From a virus: a DNA stretch of 64,000 nt. Location: the IMG/VR virus record IMGVR_UViG_3300017963_000018, positions 1 to 64,000 of that record, one strand, 5' to 3'. Positions within the stretch are counted from its first letter, which is position 1; each line of letters opens with the position of its first letter. The translations under genes and the position numbers were made by a program. The notes under the pieces are model-generated. The model saw nothing but the letters and a program-made list of their open reading frames with translations. It was not told the origin of the DNA and made no database searches. Positions 7,716 to 16,258 of the stretch are shown in pieces.

Positions 7716-7925
7716 ATGCGTTACCTGTTTCCTTTTTTGCTTTTTTCCTTCATGGCCACCGTTTGTATCTTCTTCTTTGTTGTCACGGGGGGCTGGATCC
7801 TCGGCTATACGGTTTTGGGGTACGCCGTAGAGACGTGGTCAGCGGAGCACTTTGGCTTTATAGCCCTTTTTTGGATTGGCCTTATTGTTATCTCGACAGC
7901 ATTCACTGATATGCACGGAGATTAA
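7716..7925 (+). CDS. Two-helix membrane protein, 69 aa
   Basis: CAGGGAGAT precedes ATG 7716. Residues about 3-30 and 45-62 are strongly hydrophobic, with a short Glu-containing loop between. It is a small inner-membrane protein beside another of the same type. A holin-like role cannot be excluded, but a better holin candidate lies at 9950. Confidence 0.55.
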   Translation: MRYLFPFLLFSFMATVCIFFFVVTGGWILGYTVLGYAVETWSAEHFGFIALFWIGLIVISTAFTDMHGD

Positions 7926-7926
7926 A

Positions 7927-8130
7927 ATGAATAGCCTACGACAAACACTACATTCGTCACAAATCGCCATGACCCTGGCTGCTGTGTTCTTCGTCTTAGT
8001 ATTTGTCACCCTGCGTCAGAACTTCATGGCCTGCCTTGTTGCGGCAAGCATTGTAACCACTACAGCAATCGTCAGCGTGATATCCATTGCCATAGCCGCC
8101 TTACATACTTATCGGAGGTCCAAAGACTAA
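7927..8130 (+). CDS. Two-helix membrane protein, 67 aa
   Basis: The start at ATG 7927 lies one base after the previous stop. Residues about 14-30 and 34-60 form hydrophobic helices, followed by the basic end HTYRRSKD. Its family is not recognised. Confidence 0.55.
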   Translation: MNSLRQTLHSSQIAMTLAAVFFVLVFVTLRQNFMACLVAASIVTTTAIVSVISIAIAALHTYRRSKD

Positions 8131-8149
8131 AACACGGAAGGAAAGAAGA

Positions 8150-8596
8150 ATGAAGAGAATTAAGAAACACTGGGAGAGGGCCATTTTGGTATTAATGGCT
8201 ATTTGTATTGCACTGCTAATCTTCGGTGCAGGGGAACCCCAAGGCAATGGTACTGAAGAATCTCCATTCTACGCACCGTCACGACAAGAACTTACCCTTG
8301 AATGGAACAACAACAACATCGGAAACCTCACCTATGGAATCCACGCCGAGATCTATAATGCCGATAACGCTTTGGTCCACAGCTTCTCAGTCACCGGTGA
8401 TGGCATATTTAACCCAGCGCTGGAACAACACCGAATCATTCTGTACGAACATATCAGGGATCTGCCCAATGGAGTTTATTGGCTACAAATCCGCGTCGAA
8501 GACCCACAAGGCAATCTCAGCGATTGGAGCGATCGCTGCTGGTTCGAAAAAATGTTCGCAACTGTAAACCGACCCACAGGATGTAAAATATTTTAG
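8150..8596 (+). CDS. Membrane-anchored protein with fibronectin-III-like domain
   Basis: GGAAGGAAAG precedes ATG 8150. Residues 11-27 form one hydrophobic segment after a basic start (MKRIKKHWER), a signal anchor. Residues about 45-140 are beta-rich with LEWN...YGIHAEIYNA...LPNGVYWLQIRVED...DWSD, the pattern of fibronectin type III folds. The domain would face the periplasm. A surface or exclusion role is possible. No enzyme motif is seen. Confidence 0.55.
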   Translation: MKRIKKHWERAILVLMAICIALLIFGAGEPQGNGTEESPFYAPSRQELTLEWNNNNIGNLTYGIHAEIYNADNALVHSFSVTGDGIFNPALEQHRIILYEHIRDLPNGVYWLQIRVEDPQGNLSDWSDRCWFEKMFATVNRPTGCKIF

Positions 8597-8598
8597 CA

Positions 8599-8715
8599 TT
8601 TTAGTTGGATCCGTCTAAACGACGAAAAAATTTCCCATTTTAGATAGGCCCAACTAAACGGTGAAAATTTTTCTGGTTTTAGTCAGGCCAAACTAAACGG
8701 TGATTTTTTATAGGA
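8599..8715 (+). repeat. Three tandem 39-bp repeats with internal dyads
   Basis: TTTTAG begins at 8599, 8638 and 8677, a spacing of exactly 39 bp. Each unit reads TTTTAG, about 10 variable bases, then CTAAACG and an A/T-rich tract. The TTTAG/CTAAA ends can pair, so each unit may form a small hairpin. The array fills the gap between two genes and ends at the ribosome site of the next gene. It could be a protein-binding array (operators or iterons) or tandem weak terminators. Confidence 0.75.
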
Positions 8716-8722
8716 GGTAACA

Positions 8723-9001
8723 ATGGATCGTTTAACTTTAGGGGCCATGGAGGAACTAACCTGCCCATTTTGTGCTAACTCCCCAAAACATGGTGGACAA
8801 AAAAACATTGTAGGAATAGGGCCGTTTCGTGGGCTGGGAGAAAAAGAAGAGGACCCTGTATTGACCTTCATGCCAAGTGTAAGCTGTCAGAGATGTTCGC
8901 ATTACTGGAATTATGAAGAGGACCAGGTCGAAAAAGCTTTATATCATCAGTGGCGAAAAGAGCAAAACGAAATAAATAAACGAAAGGCTGATTGTGATTA
9001 A
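8723..9001 (+). CDS. Zinc-ribbon protein, 92 aa
   Basis: ATAGGAGGT precedes ATG 8723. CPFC at about residues 14-17 and CQRC at about 55-58 form a four-Cys zinc-ribbon-like site, and the C-terminal third is a charged helix. It lies directly behind the 39-bp repeat array, so it may be controlled through it. Its function is unknown. Confidence 0.6.
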   Translation: MDRLTLGAMEELTCPFCANSPKHGGQKNIVGIGPFRGLGEKEEDPVLTFMPSVSCQRCSHYWNYEEDQVEKALYHQWRKEQNEINKRKADCD

Positions 9002-9356
9002 GCAAAACATGGAGGTCTGGGTCACCGAAGACGGAAAAGTCTTTCCCATAGATGAAGAATCTAAAGCACACAGCCATGAAGTTGAATGCATTATGGGCTC
9101 CAAACTTCAAGGATACCTGGCAGGCAAAGTCCAGTCTGGAGACTTGCCGCAAATAGTCTACGCCCTCACTACATACCACGAAGAAATCGGAAAAATCCTA
9201 CATGAGTACAAGGTGCAGGCAGCTTCCCCAAACTTCGACTCCGGCATACGGCAACTGGTCACCCGTACTTTTGAAGACCCCGCTGTCAGGGTCCTCGTCG
9301 TAGACTTCATTCTCACGAAAATCGAAGACATCGTCGCAGAATGGAATCGACGATAA
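8994..9356 (+). CDS. Hypothetical protein, 120 aa
   Basis: GTG 8994 with AAAGG upstream overlaps the previous gene by 8 nt; ATG 9009 has no ribosome site. The protein is helical after a short N-terminal strand region. No family is recognised. Confidence 0.5.
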   Translation: MIKQNMEVWVTEDGKVFPIDEESKAHSHEVECIMGSKLQGYLAGKVQSGDLPQIVYALTTYHEEIGKILHEYKVQAASPNFDSGIRQLVTRTFEDPAVRVLVVDFILTKIEDIVAEWNRR

Positions 9357-9434
9357 AATAGTAGACAATTCACCGACCGACTGGTAAGCTCCACGCTATC
9401 AGCCGGTTAGAACACACACATACAGTTTGACAGG

Positions 9435-9484
9435 CCGGGGGGTCTCCTCCAATGCCCCCCGGTCACCCTCCCTCCTTCTTTTTT
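9435..9484 (+). terminator. Possible terminator before the lysis genes
   Basis: CCGGGGGG (9435-9442) and CCCCCCGG (9455-9462) form a perfect 8-bp stem. The T-rich tract comes about 15 nt later (TTCTTTTTT), so it is not a textbook intrinsic terminator. The copy GAAAAGAAGT at 9522-9531 resembles the purine-rich late motif. Confidence 0.45.
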
Positions 9485-9553
9485 CTGGCCTATATCCAGC
9501 TTCCGTGTTATTCTAAATTCAGAAAAGAAGTCCCTTTGCTGGAGAGAAATGCC

Positions 9554-9946
9554 ATGAAAAGACTGTTCCTATCCATCTGTATGGTGGCTGTTCTCGTTAG
9601 CTGCCGCCTTACAAAACCCACCTATTTAGACGTTCATCCCGAAACTTTGGACAAAATCGCCGCCATTCTGGGCAAAGACACAGAAGCGGCACTCGCCGAA
9701 GACCGTGACAAACTACGCGCCGAATTGTCCAAAGAATTAGGTATGAAGGTTGAGAAAATATGGAACGAAAACAACAAAGTCACCGCGGAAATCGAACCAG
9801 CCACCGACGCTGCCTTAGATACAACCTTCGAAACCGGTATGAAAGACCCAGGTCAACCAAAGGCCTGGCTGACCGGGTTGCTGGCTGGCTGCGCCGTTCT
9901 TTTCGGTGGGCTTATCGGTAAGCGTGGGAAAAAAGAAAGGAAGTAG
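9554..9946 (+). CDS. Candidate unimolecular spanin (u-spanin)
   Basis: The start is ATG 9554, with GGAGAG upstream. The 130-residue product begins MKRLFLSICMVAVLVSC, a lipoprotein signal with a lipobox at Cys17, continues with a charged helical periplasmic stretch, and ends with a hydrophobic helix (about 103-121) plus a basic tail (GKRGKKERK). A lipid anchor at one end and an inner-membrane helix at the other is the defining topology of u-spanins such as T1 gp11, which is of similar length and fuses the two membranes during lysis. It sits next to a holin-like gene. No homology search was possible. Confidence 0.65.
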   Translation: MKRLFLSICMVAVLVSCRLTKPTYLDVHPETLDKIAAILGKDTEAALAEDRDKLRAELSKELGMKVEKIWNENNKVTAEIEPATDAALDTTFETGMKDPGQPKAWLTGLLAGCAVLFGGLIGKRGKKERK

Positions 9947-9949
9947 CAA

Positions 9950-10180
9950 ATGTCAACAACCACCAAAAAAGATACCAATGACGCCAAAGGACTCCTACAG
10001 TCAAAGACCGTATGGGGGGTCATCCTTATGGTATTCGCATTTTTCGCACCAAAGCTCGGGCTTGACCTAAACGCCGAAACACAGTCTGTGATCTCCGATC
10101 AACTCGTTACAATCGTCGGAGCGGTCCTTGCCATCATTGGCCGTGTCAATGCGTCAAAGGACGTTAACGGCGTAATTTGA
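9950..10180 (+). CDS. Holin-like protein, 76 aa
   Basis: The 76-residue protein has a polar N-terminus, a hydrophobic helix at about 19-36, a short loop, and a second helix at about 50-64 ending in AIIGRVNASK. The pattern WGVILM...PKLG...VTIVGAVLAIIGRV is common in small two-helix phage holins. It is next to the u-spanin candidate and upstream of the terminase genes, a usual site for a lysis module. No endolysin is seen in the window. Confidence 0.7.
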   Translation: MSTTTKKDTNDAKGLLQSKTVWGVILMVFAFFAPKLGLDLNAETQSVISDQLVTIVGAVLAIIGRVNASKDVNGVI

Positions 10181-10188
10181 GGCACACC

Positions 10189-10668
10189 ATGCGCGTAAAA
10201 GGCAAGTTCACCGAACAAGAAACCGACGAATTCATCCGGATGGCCGTTACCCTTCTGGGCAGCAAAATGTACACCACAAGCGAAGCTGCCGACATTCTGC
10301 AAATCGAGTTCGGCGGGAGCCGCAGAAACACAATGTTGCTCATTGATCGCGCGCGTAAAAAAGTACGGGAAGAATTGGACGTAGAAATCGAAGATCAACG
10401 ATCAGCGTTGATCAAGTTCTACAAAGATCTAATCCGTAGTGATACCGTGTCCACAAGGGAGCGCATTCGTGCAGCTGAGGCTCTAACCAAACTCATGGCT
10501 ATAAGCAAGCCTCCTGTCGTCGCAGAAGAAGCCAAGCCGCAGCATATTGAATTAATCCTCCCCGATTGGCGATCGGCATTGAAAGATGCCAGAGACAAGG
10601 GCCTGCTTAAGAGTGCCGGAGGCAATGGGAAAAAGCCACCGGGTGACAACGGAAACGGATCGCGATAG
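10189..10668 (+). CDS. terS: Terminase small subunit
   Basis: ATG 10189 is preferred (TTGAGG 6 nt upstream); a TTG at 10177 overlaps the holin stop. Residues about 10-60 form a helix-turn-helix-like region, and residues 70-100 read ALIKFYKDLIRSDTVSTRERIRAAE, the central oligomerisation helix layout of small terminases. The C-terminus is Gly/Lys-rich. It would recognise phage DNA and load the large subunit. Two glycan-type genes separate it from the large subunit, which is unusual. Confidence 0.65.
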   Translation: MRVKGKFTEQETDEFIRMAVTLLGSKMYTTSEAADILQIEFGGSRRNTMLLIDRARKKVREELDVEIEDQRSALIKFYKDLIRSDTVSTRERIRAAEALTKLMAISKPPVVAEEAKPQHIELILPDWRSALKDARDKGLLKSAGGNGKKPPGDNGNGSR

Positions 10669-10671
10669 CCC

Positions 10672-11559
10672 ATGGCCGTGAATGATCATCGTGTGTTTGT
10701 CGTGGTTTCTCGTATGGGCTACCACAACAGCTGGGCAGGTCAGGTCGGAAGAGCCATTCGTCAGTGTTTCGAGACATTCGGCTTTCCGGCCTGGCTTGTC
10801 TGTACCAACTCCCTCCCCAAAACCGCCGAAAATGATTTATTAGTCTATCTGGTTAACAAACTTCCACCCTCCCACGTTGGCACTCCCGGTCACAAGGTCT
10901 ACTGGAACTTTCACCCATGTGTCCCTGAAAGGGCGCACGGCTATTCCGGTTACTACCACAAGCACTGGGTAGAGACCGAAAAAAGCCTCCGTAGGGGGCA
11001 CTTTTGCGCTGTGTTGGAATACGACAAGGTACAGTACCAATTCATGGAAAGGGCTAAATGGCCCGTATGGCACTGCCCTGTCGGATATCACAAAAGCTTC
11101 GAAGTGGCGCCGAGTGAACCCCTTCCCCGTGGAATCTACTTCCTGGGGAATCTGAGCACAAAGCGCAGGCACTGGATTGATATAGTAGGGGCGAAGACCG
11201 TCAACTACACAACTACCCCATGGGTCCAGAACCGGCTGCTATGCACGCCAGGAGTGCACATAAATGTAAAACTAAGGACCATGGGCTGTTTCCTTGGGCT
11301 ACGGGTGATAATGCTTCTGGCGTCGAATGCGCGGTGTATCGTTACCGAGAATTCGGGCTGGTCACCATTAAAACGTGGGAAGCATTGCTTCGAAGCGACC
11401 AAGCCGGAGAAAATGAAAAGGATCTGCGCCGATCTAATGAGGCATCCGGAGGAATGCGAGAAGATTGGTAGACAAGGTTACGAATTCGTAAAAACACACC
11501 TACGGCTTGAGGCGTCACTGGTACCCGTCATCCGTGAAGTTTTAGGTGTCACACTGTAA
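10672..11559 (+). CDS. GT-B glycosyltransferase, CgeB/GT4-like
   Basis: The 295-residue protein starts 3 nt after the small terminase. The C-terminal half has IVTENSGW, then HCFEATKPEKMKRICADL and HPEECEKIGRQGYEFVK, the end-of-domain pattern of CgeB/GT4 glycosyltransferases, where an acidic residue binds the nucleotide sugar. The N-terminal half is alpha/beta with little conservation. Donor and acceptor are unknown. Its place between terminase subunits suggests virion-directed rather than early use; that is inference. Confidence 0.6.
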   Translation: MAVNDHRVFVVVSRMGYHNSWAGQVGRAIRQCFETFGFPAWLVCTNSLPKTAENDLLVYLVNKLPPSHVGTPGHKVYWNFHPCVPERAHGYSGYYHKHWVETEKSLRRGHFCAVLEYDKVQYQFMERAKWPVWHCPVGYHKSFEVAPSEPLPRGIYFLGNLSTKRRHWIDIVGAKTVNYTTTPWVQNRLLCTPGVHINVKLRTMGCFLGLRVIMLLASNARCIVTENSGWSPLKRGKHCFEATKPEKMKRICADLMRHPEECEKIGRQGYEFVKTHLRLEASLVPVIREVLGVTL

Positions 11560-11736
11560 TCAGTATTACAACCGCTTAATGGCCATTTGTCGTTTAATTA
11601 GAAAAGAACTACAAAAATGTGTACAAATCATTTCGTCGTATTCATTTACGAGTAGTCATGCTACAGATAGTCGGAATCCTGAGTTTGTTTCAGAAAAAAA
11701 ACATGTAGAAACTCCTATATATAAAGGGACAAAAGT

Positions 11737-12270
11737 ATGCGACCAGGTTTGACTGAATACTGCCCCGGGATGTGGGACTTGGTACGAAAGACGGTGGGAA
11801 TCCCCAAAGTTGCGGTTGAATTGGGGACCCGTTATGGCGACTGGGCACATGGGCTACTAACCCATGTCGGCGCCGAACAGCTGTTTTGTATCGATCCATG
11901 GCGCAATGCCAGGGGGCGGTTTGTGTGTGCCGATGTATGGTTGGCGAATTTGGAGAAGTGGGCCTTTAAGAACGTTTTCCCATTGCGGGGCAGAAGCGTC
12001 GAGTGGGGAATAATGCTACGTCACTTAAAGGTTGATTTACTGTATGTCGACGGGGACCACCATCACAAGGCGGCGCTGGCAGACCTGGAGACCTGGTGGC
12101 CCATGGTACGGTCGGGGGGCCTCATAATGTGCCATGACTACAATGAACGTGAAGTAAATGGCGCTGTCAAAGAGTTTGAGCAGAAGATTGGCGTCGAGTT
12201 CGGTGTGGGTGGCTGGGGGCCATTGATAAGCCGGCGGGGCCTCCTGACAGCCTGGCTGATAAAGCCATAA
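11737..12270 (+). CDS. SAM-dependent methyltransferase, Methyltransf_24-like (copy 1 of 7)
   Basis: The 177-residue protein has VELGTRYGD (27-35, SAM loop), YVDGDHHH (about 103, acidic metal or SAM site) and GGLIMCHDY (about 127). This set of motifs marks the Methyltransf_24/cephalosporin-hydroxylase-like sugar O-methyltransferases found in glycan clusters. The copy lies between terminase subunits; six relatives lie in the 19-26 kb block. The 177 nt upstream (11560-11736) are A/T-rich and hold no gene I can support. Confidence 0.75.
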   Translation: MRPGLTEYCPGMWDLVRKTVGIPKVAVELGTRYGDWAHGLLTHVGAEQLFCIDPWRNARGRFVCADVWLANLEKWAFKNVFPLRGRSVEWGIMLRHLKVDLLYVDGDHHHKAALADLETWWPMVRSGGLIMCHDYNEREVNGAVKEFEQKIGVEFGVGGWGPLISRRGLLTAWLIKP

Positions 12271-12275
12271 GGAAG

Positions 12276-13604
12276 ATGTTGATTAAATTCCCAATTGATC
12301 CATTTGACCGTCAAGTGACGGCGCTATTGTCCGAAACCGAGGTAACGGCGTTAGTCTCCGGGGCCCGTGGCGGAAAGACGCAAACCGGCGCTTGTGCGGC
12401 GACGATATGGGCATTGGAGCAACCGGGCTATTTAATAAAAGATATCTATGCCGATGAGCCATATGTGATAATGATCGGCGCCCCCACATTCCCCCTCCTC
12501 TATACCGTAATAGTGCCGACAATGCTGCGTATGTTGCCCGAGGAATTGGTGGTTGGGAGGTATAACGAGACGAAGAAACGGATTATCGTTCAGGGGCAAT
12601 ATGGGCTGTCCTATATCTATTTCCGGTCTGGGACAAAGGTATCGTCATGGTACGGCATGAAGCCATATAGGGTATGGCTTGACGAATTCCCTGTTGTGAA
12701 AGAGGAGCTATATGACGAAATCCAGACCCGGCTAAGTGACACCAAAGGACGAATGCTTTTGACGGGGACGCCACAGGGGCCCAATTGGGCGTATCACCGG
12801 ATATACGTTCCGTGGCTAAATGGCGATGAACGAATCAATTTCTACACATGGCGTACTGTCGACAATCCTTATATAGACCCCGAGTTCATTGAAAGTAAGC
12901 GAAAATCCATGCCGTCACGGTACTTCAAGCGAACGTTTGAAGCGACGTGGGACACGTTCGAGGGGCAGATTTATGAGGAGTATTTGCCGGATGTCCACCT
13001 TCAACCTCGTAAGAATTTCAGTTTCTTCTTGCCTAAAACAGGGCAGCGTATGGGGAAGGGGGAGCAACACGTTCGGCTTCGGAGGGTTGTGGCTGGTGTG
13101 GATTGGGGCTATGGCCCCGGGCATGCTGGTGTAATCCTGGTTTTGGGCTTAGATACGACCGGTCGGTGGTTTGTTCTCGAGGAATCAGTATCTGAGCACT
13201 TATTGAAAACCGCCGAGCCCCTTGTCGATTCATGGACAAGCCGAGCGCGGGCTTTGGCGATTAAATGGGAAATAGAACGTTTTTATTGTGATACGGAAGA
13301 TCCCGAAGCAATAGCACAATTCAGGCGGTCGGGTATCAAAGCGCAGGGGGCCGTGAAGGATGTATTAGCGGGAATACAAGCTGTTGCCCGCTACCTTCAC
13401 ATTGACGAAGACACGCTCGAACCACGGTTAATTGTCTTGTCAGATTGCCGGGCGACGAGTGAGGAATTTACCTATTATCATTGGCAAGAGGGCAAAGAGA
13501 AGCCTGTGAAAATCAATGATAATTGTATGGACGCATTGCGTTACGGAATTTACACTGATGGCCTGAGAGGCAAGTTCAAGCATGAACCCGCCTATTCAGC
13601 ATAG
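12276..13604 (+). CDS. terL: Terminase large subunit
   Basis: This 442-residue packaging motor has Walker A SGARGGKT (28-35), Walker B RVWLDE (about 132-137) and the coupling motif LTGTPQG (about 163) in the ATPase half. In the RNase H-like nuclease half it has GVDWG (about 274) and the late DALRYG motif (about 420). Length and order are typical. It cuts and pumps DNA into the prohead through the portal encoded next. Confidence 0.95.
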   Translation: MLIKFPIDPFDRQVTALLSETEVTALVSGARGGKTQTGACAATIWALEQPGYLIKDIYADEPYVIMIGAPTFPLLYTVIVPTMLRMLPEELVVGRYNETKKRIIVQGQYGLSYIYFRSGTKVSSWYGMKPYRVWLDEFPVVKEELYDEIQTRLSDTKGRMLLTGTPQGPNWAYHRIYVPWLNGDERINFYTWRTVDNPYIDPEFIESKRKSMPSRYFKRTFEATWDTFEGQIYEEYLPDVHLQPRKNFSFFLPKTGQRMGKGEQHVRLRRVVAGVDWGYGPGHAGVILVLGLDTTGRWFVLEESVSEHLLKTAEPLVDSWTSRARALAIKWEIERFYCDTEDPEAIAQFRRSGIKAQGAVKDVLAGIQAVARYLHIDEDTLEPRLIVLSDCRATSEEFTYYHWQEGKEKPVKINDNCMDALRYGIYTDGLRGKFKHEPAYSA

Positions 13605-13615
13605 GGAGAAGAGAC

Positions 13616-15217
13616 ATGCCGGATCGAGATAAGAAACTACTGGAGCAGCTAAATGCGAAGCATCCAGATTATGTGGCGTGGGTAGAAGAATGGGAGCGTT
13701 ACCGAGATGTGCTTGGGGACGAGCTTGTCGACAAGCAGAAATATCTGGCCAAGAACGTATTTGAGGCAGATAGTCAATATTCCTTCCGTTGTGAGCTTTC
13801 TGAGTTTATCCCCGAATCAGGGCGGGCGATTGAGAAGATAATAGGCGCCCTATATAAGGAAAAGCCGAAACGTGAATGGACGGGATCTGAATCTTTAATT
13901 AAAGAATTTCAGGATAACGCCGATCGGCGTATGAATTCATGGAATGCCGTTTCGGAGGAAATAGCCTGGAATCTGTTGGGGTATGGCACAACACGAACGC
14001 TTGTGAATGTGCCGGCGGTGCAGTTGCCGGAATTGCCGGGGACGGGATTTGTGCCAGATACACTGACGCGGGCTGAGGAGAAAAGCCTGAAGATTCGCCC
14101 CTATGTGATTAATTACACACCTTTGTCGGTGATCGACTGGAATGTGTCCCCCGAGGGGGAATTGCTAATGGTGCGGATTAAGGAAGAGGGACATGCCCCG
14201 GCAAAGCCAGGGGAGCCCCACCGGAAGTCCGAGCGATTCATTCAGTACGATACGGAGAATGTGACCTGGTGGATTTTCGTCGAGGACGAAAAGAAGGGTG
14301 AAATGATCTTGTCCGAGGGCCCAATAATGCGAAACCACAATTTGGGCATGGTCCCCATGGTGTGTGATTCGCTGCGTGAAATTAAGCCTATGATCGGGCA
14401 TTCCTTCATTCGGTACGCTTCCCGGGCGGACATTCAGAAGTATCGATCTGAGTCGGATCAGGCTTACGACCTTTATATGCATGCCCATCCACATTTGGCG
14501 ATATGGACCGAGGAAACGCTGAAAGACGTGGGGATAGGGTCGAATTCCTATTTAAAACTTAATCCCGGTTCTTCGGGCGCTTCCCGTGAAGATGCCAAGT
14601 ACCTGGAAGCCCCAGCCTCGTCATTTAGCGCCCTGAAAGAGGTTATCGAAAATAAGCTGAATCAGATATACCGCCAGGCGAATACCGACCCCATGGGGGT
14701 ACTCCAGGCGGGAACCTCGACATTTCAGGCTTCTGGCGTGGCGCGGTCTTGGTCCTTTGGAACGTCCGAGGCCCGTGTCTTGTCAAAGGTAGCCGACCGC
14801 ATGACACAGATCGAAATGAAGACCATAGAGCTTGTCGTGCGGTATCAGACCCCCGGGGAATTGCCCCCACCGGAGGAGTTTGTATTTAAGGGTTCGGTGC
14901 AGTTTCCCGAGGAGTTTGATATGTCAGCCACACAAACCCTCCTTGACGAAACGGCGCAAATTGCTGGAATGATCAATTCCGAACGTTTGCTGCGAACGCT
15001 ACACAAGAGAATCGCAAGCTCCAAGGTGGGTGACACGTCGGCGCAGGTTTTGAAGGAAATCCACGAGGAGATCGAAAACAACGATCTGATAGGTACACAA
15101 GTAGGAAAATCGTTAGATCCTTTTGAAATGCCATTATTCGGCCAGAATGAGTCGGAAGACAAGAAGGAAGAAGATGGCGACGAGGATGAAGAGGATCAAA
15201 AGAAGAAAGAAGATTAA
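13616..15217 (+). CDS. Portal protein
   Basis: AGGGAGAAG precedes ATG 13616. The 533-residue product sits directly between terL and the scaffold gene, the usual place and size for a portal, and carries a long helical C-terminal region ending in a very acidic tail (Glu/Asp/Lys only). The middle part, with alternating strands and a long helix after ASREDAKYLEAP, fits DUF4055-type portals. It would form the dodecameric DNA entry ring. Confidence 0.8.
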   Translation: MPDRDKKLLEQLNAKHPDYVAWVEEWERYRDVLGDELVDKQKYLAKNVFEADSQYSFRCELSEFIPESGRAIEKIIGALYKEKPKREWTGSESLIKEFQDNADRRMNSWNAVSEEIAWNLLGYGTTRTLVNVPAVQLPELPGTGFVPDTLTRAEEKSLKIRPYVINYTPLSVIDWNVSPEGELLMVRIKEEGHAPAKPGEPHRKSERFIQYDTENVTWWIFVEDEKKGEMILSEGPIMRNHNLGMVPMVCDSLREIKPMIGHSFIRYASRADIQKYRSESDQAYDLYMHAHPHLAIWTEETLKDVGIGSNSYLKLNPGSSGASREDAKYLEAPASSFSALKEVIENKLNQIYRQANTDPMGVLQAGTSTFQASGVARSWSFGTSEARVLSKVADRMTQIEMKTIELVVRYQTPGELPPPEEFVFKGSVQFPEEFDMSATQTLLDETAQIAGMINSERLLRTLHKRIASSKVGDTSAQVLKEIHEEIENNDLIGTQVGKSLDPFEMPLFGQNESEDKKEEDGDEDEEDQKKKED

Positions 15218-15235
15218 TACTTTACTAGGTGGCGG

Positions 15236-15280
15236 CTTCGCGATATATTAAGCGAAGACAGTTGCTTAAGATTTCTTAAG
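15236..15280 (+). other. Two hairpins between portal and scaffold genes
   Basis: CTTCGC (15236-15241) pairs with GCGAAG (15252-15257). CTTAAG (15265-15270) is repeated as CTTAAG (15275-15280), each palindromic and able to pair with the other. The ribosome site AGGAGAG follows. They may be processing or stability elements that set different levels for portal and scaffold. Confidence 0.45.
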
Positions 15281-15301
15281 GTACTGTGATAGGAGAGATT
15301 A

Positions 15302-16225
15302 ATGTTTGTAGTTAACAAATTACTCCGTGACAAATTTGGTTCGTCGATGTGTTTTGCTGGCGAAGGTGATGGCGTTGGTGCCGGAACACCGGGTTCTTCA
15401 GTAGGGGCGCCGGCGGGTGGAACGGGGGCCCCCGGAGGGGGTGGGGGTGATGGTACTCCTCCAGTAGGTGATGGCGATAAAGGACAACCGGACGACAAGG
15501 GGGGTGATGCTCCCGTGAAGTCAAAGGATCCTGATTTTGTCACACCTACGAGACTGACACAGGTTCTAGATGCACGTGGTCGGAAGGCCGATGCGGCGTA
15601 TAAGAAGCTTGAAGCACAAAATAACGAGCTTCGATCGTCTATGGCAAAGATGCAAGAAATGATTGCCAAGATAGGCGAAGGGTCACCCAAACCCGACAAA
15701 AAGGGTGAAGATGGGAAAGACAAAGAAGACCCAGAAAAGGTGGAGCTACGCCGTGCTGTGGATGAGCTTAAGAGGAAGTTTGAGACTGCAGAATCTCGCG
15801 CCGAGGAGCAGACCAAACTTCGACGAAATGAGACATTCAAGCGAAAGGTCATCGACGCGTTGGTTGAGGCTGGCTGCACCAAGCCTGAAGCAGCGTTCCG
15901 TGTGATACAACCAGATCTCAAATCAGACGAAGAGGTCACCCGTGTTTTCGCTACGGTGAAAAGTGATTATGGCGAGGAGGACTTGGACGTGAGCGACTAT
16001 ATTCGTCGTGTCGTGGCCGAGGATGAATTGCCGGAACTTTTCAAGGGCAAGATGCGAGCAGGGTCACCGGCGGGAGGTGATGCTGGTAGTGGTGGCGGAG
16101 CTTACGTCTTTACGAAAGAAGAGATCTTAGAACATCCCGAGCTTTATGCAAAAGACCCTGAGAAGGCCCGAGCGGCAATTGAACAGGGTAGGGTCAAAGG
16201 GGTAAAACCTCGCGGCCAGAATTAA
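15302..16225 (+). CDS. Scaffolding protein
   Basis: ATAGGAGAG precedes ATG 15302. The 307-residue product has a Gly/Pro-rich disordered N-terminal region, a long charged coiled-coil region (about 95-190, Lys/Glu-rich) and a Gly-rich linker before a short helical C-terminus. This composition and the place directly upstream of the coat gene are typical of tailed-phage scaffolds, which template procapsid assembly and then leave. It has no protease motif. The long - strand frame opposite it is a shadow. Confidence 0.75.
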   Translation: MFVVNKLLRDKFGSSMCFAGEGDGVGAGTPGSSVGAPAGGTGAPGGGGGDGTPPVGDGDKGQPDDKGGDAPVKSKDPDFVTPTRLTQVLDARGRKADAAYKKLEAQNNELRSSMAKMQEMIAKIGEGSPKPDKKGEDGKDKEDPEKVELRRAVDELKRKFETAESRAEEQTKLRRNETFKRKVIDALVEAGCTKPEAAFRVIQPDLKSDEEVTRVFATVKSDYGEEDLDVSDYIRRVVAEDELPELFKGKMRAGSPAGGDAGSGGGAYVFTKEEILEHPELYAKDPEKARAAIEQGRVKGVKPRGQN

Positions 16226-16244
16226 ACCGACAATCGCAAATATT

Positions 16245-16258
16245 GAAGTGAAGAGAGA
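16245..16258 (+). promoter_or_regulatory. Purine-rich motif before the coat gene
   Basis: GAAGTGAAGAGAGA begins 23 nt before the coat start. The same core GAAGTGAAGA occurs before the 53302 and 54672 genes, after the coat gene and in the late leader at 42045. It may act as a translation enhancer, as a processing site or as part of a phage late promoter. Confidence 0.45.

Noticed and set aside
9427-9455. Promoter at TTGACA near 9427
   Set aside because: No -10-like box lies 16-18 nt downstream; the region is a GC-rich hairpin.
11560-11736. Promoter in the A/T-rich gap before the first Methyltransf_24-like gene
   Set aside because: TATATATAA is present at 11716, but the nearest -35-like TTGTTT is 24 nt away, too far for sigma70, and no other box fits.
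15214-15939. Long - strand open frame (241 codons) opposite the scaffold gene
   Set aside because: It mirrors the Gly/Pro- and Lys/Glu-rich scaffold codons, has no ribosome site, and the + strand scaffold gene is well supported by context and start signal.
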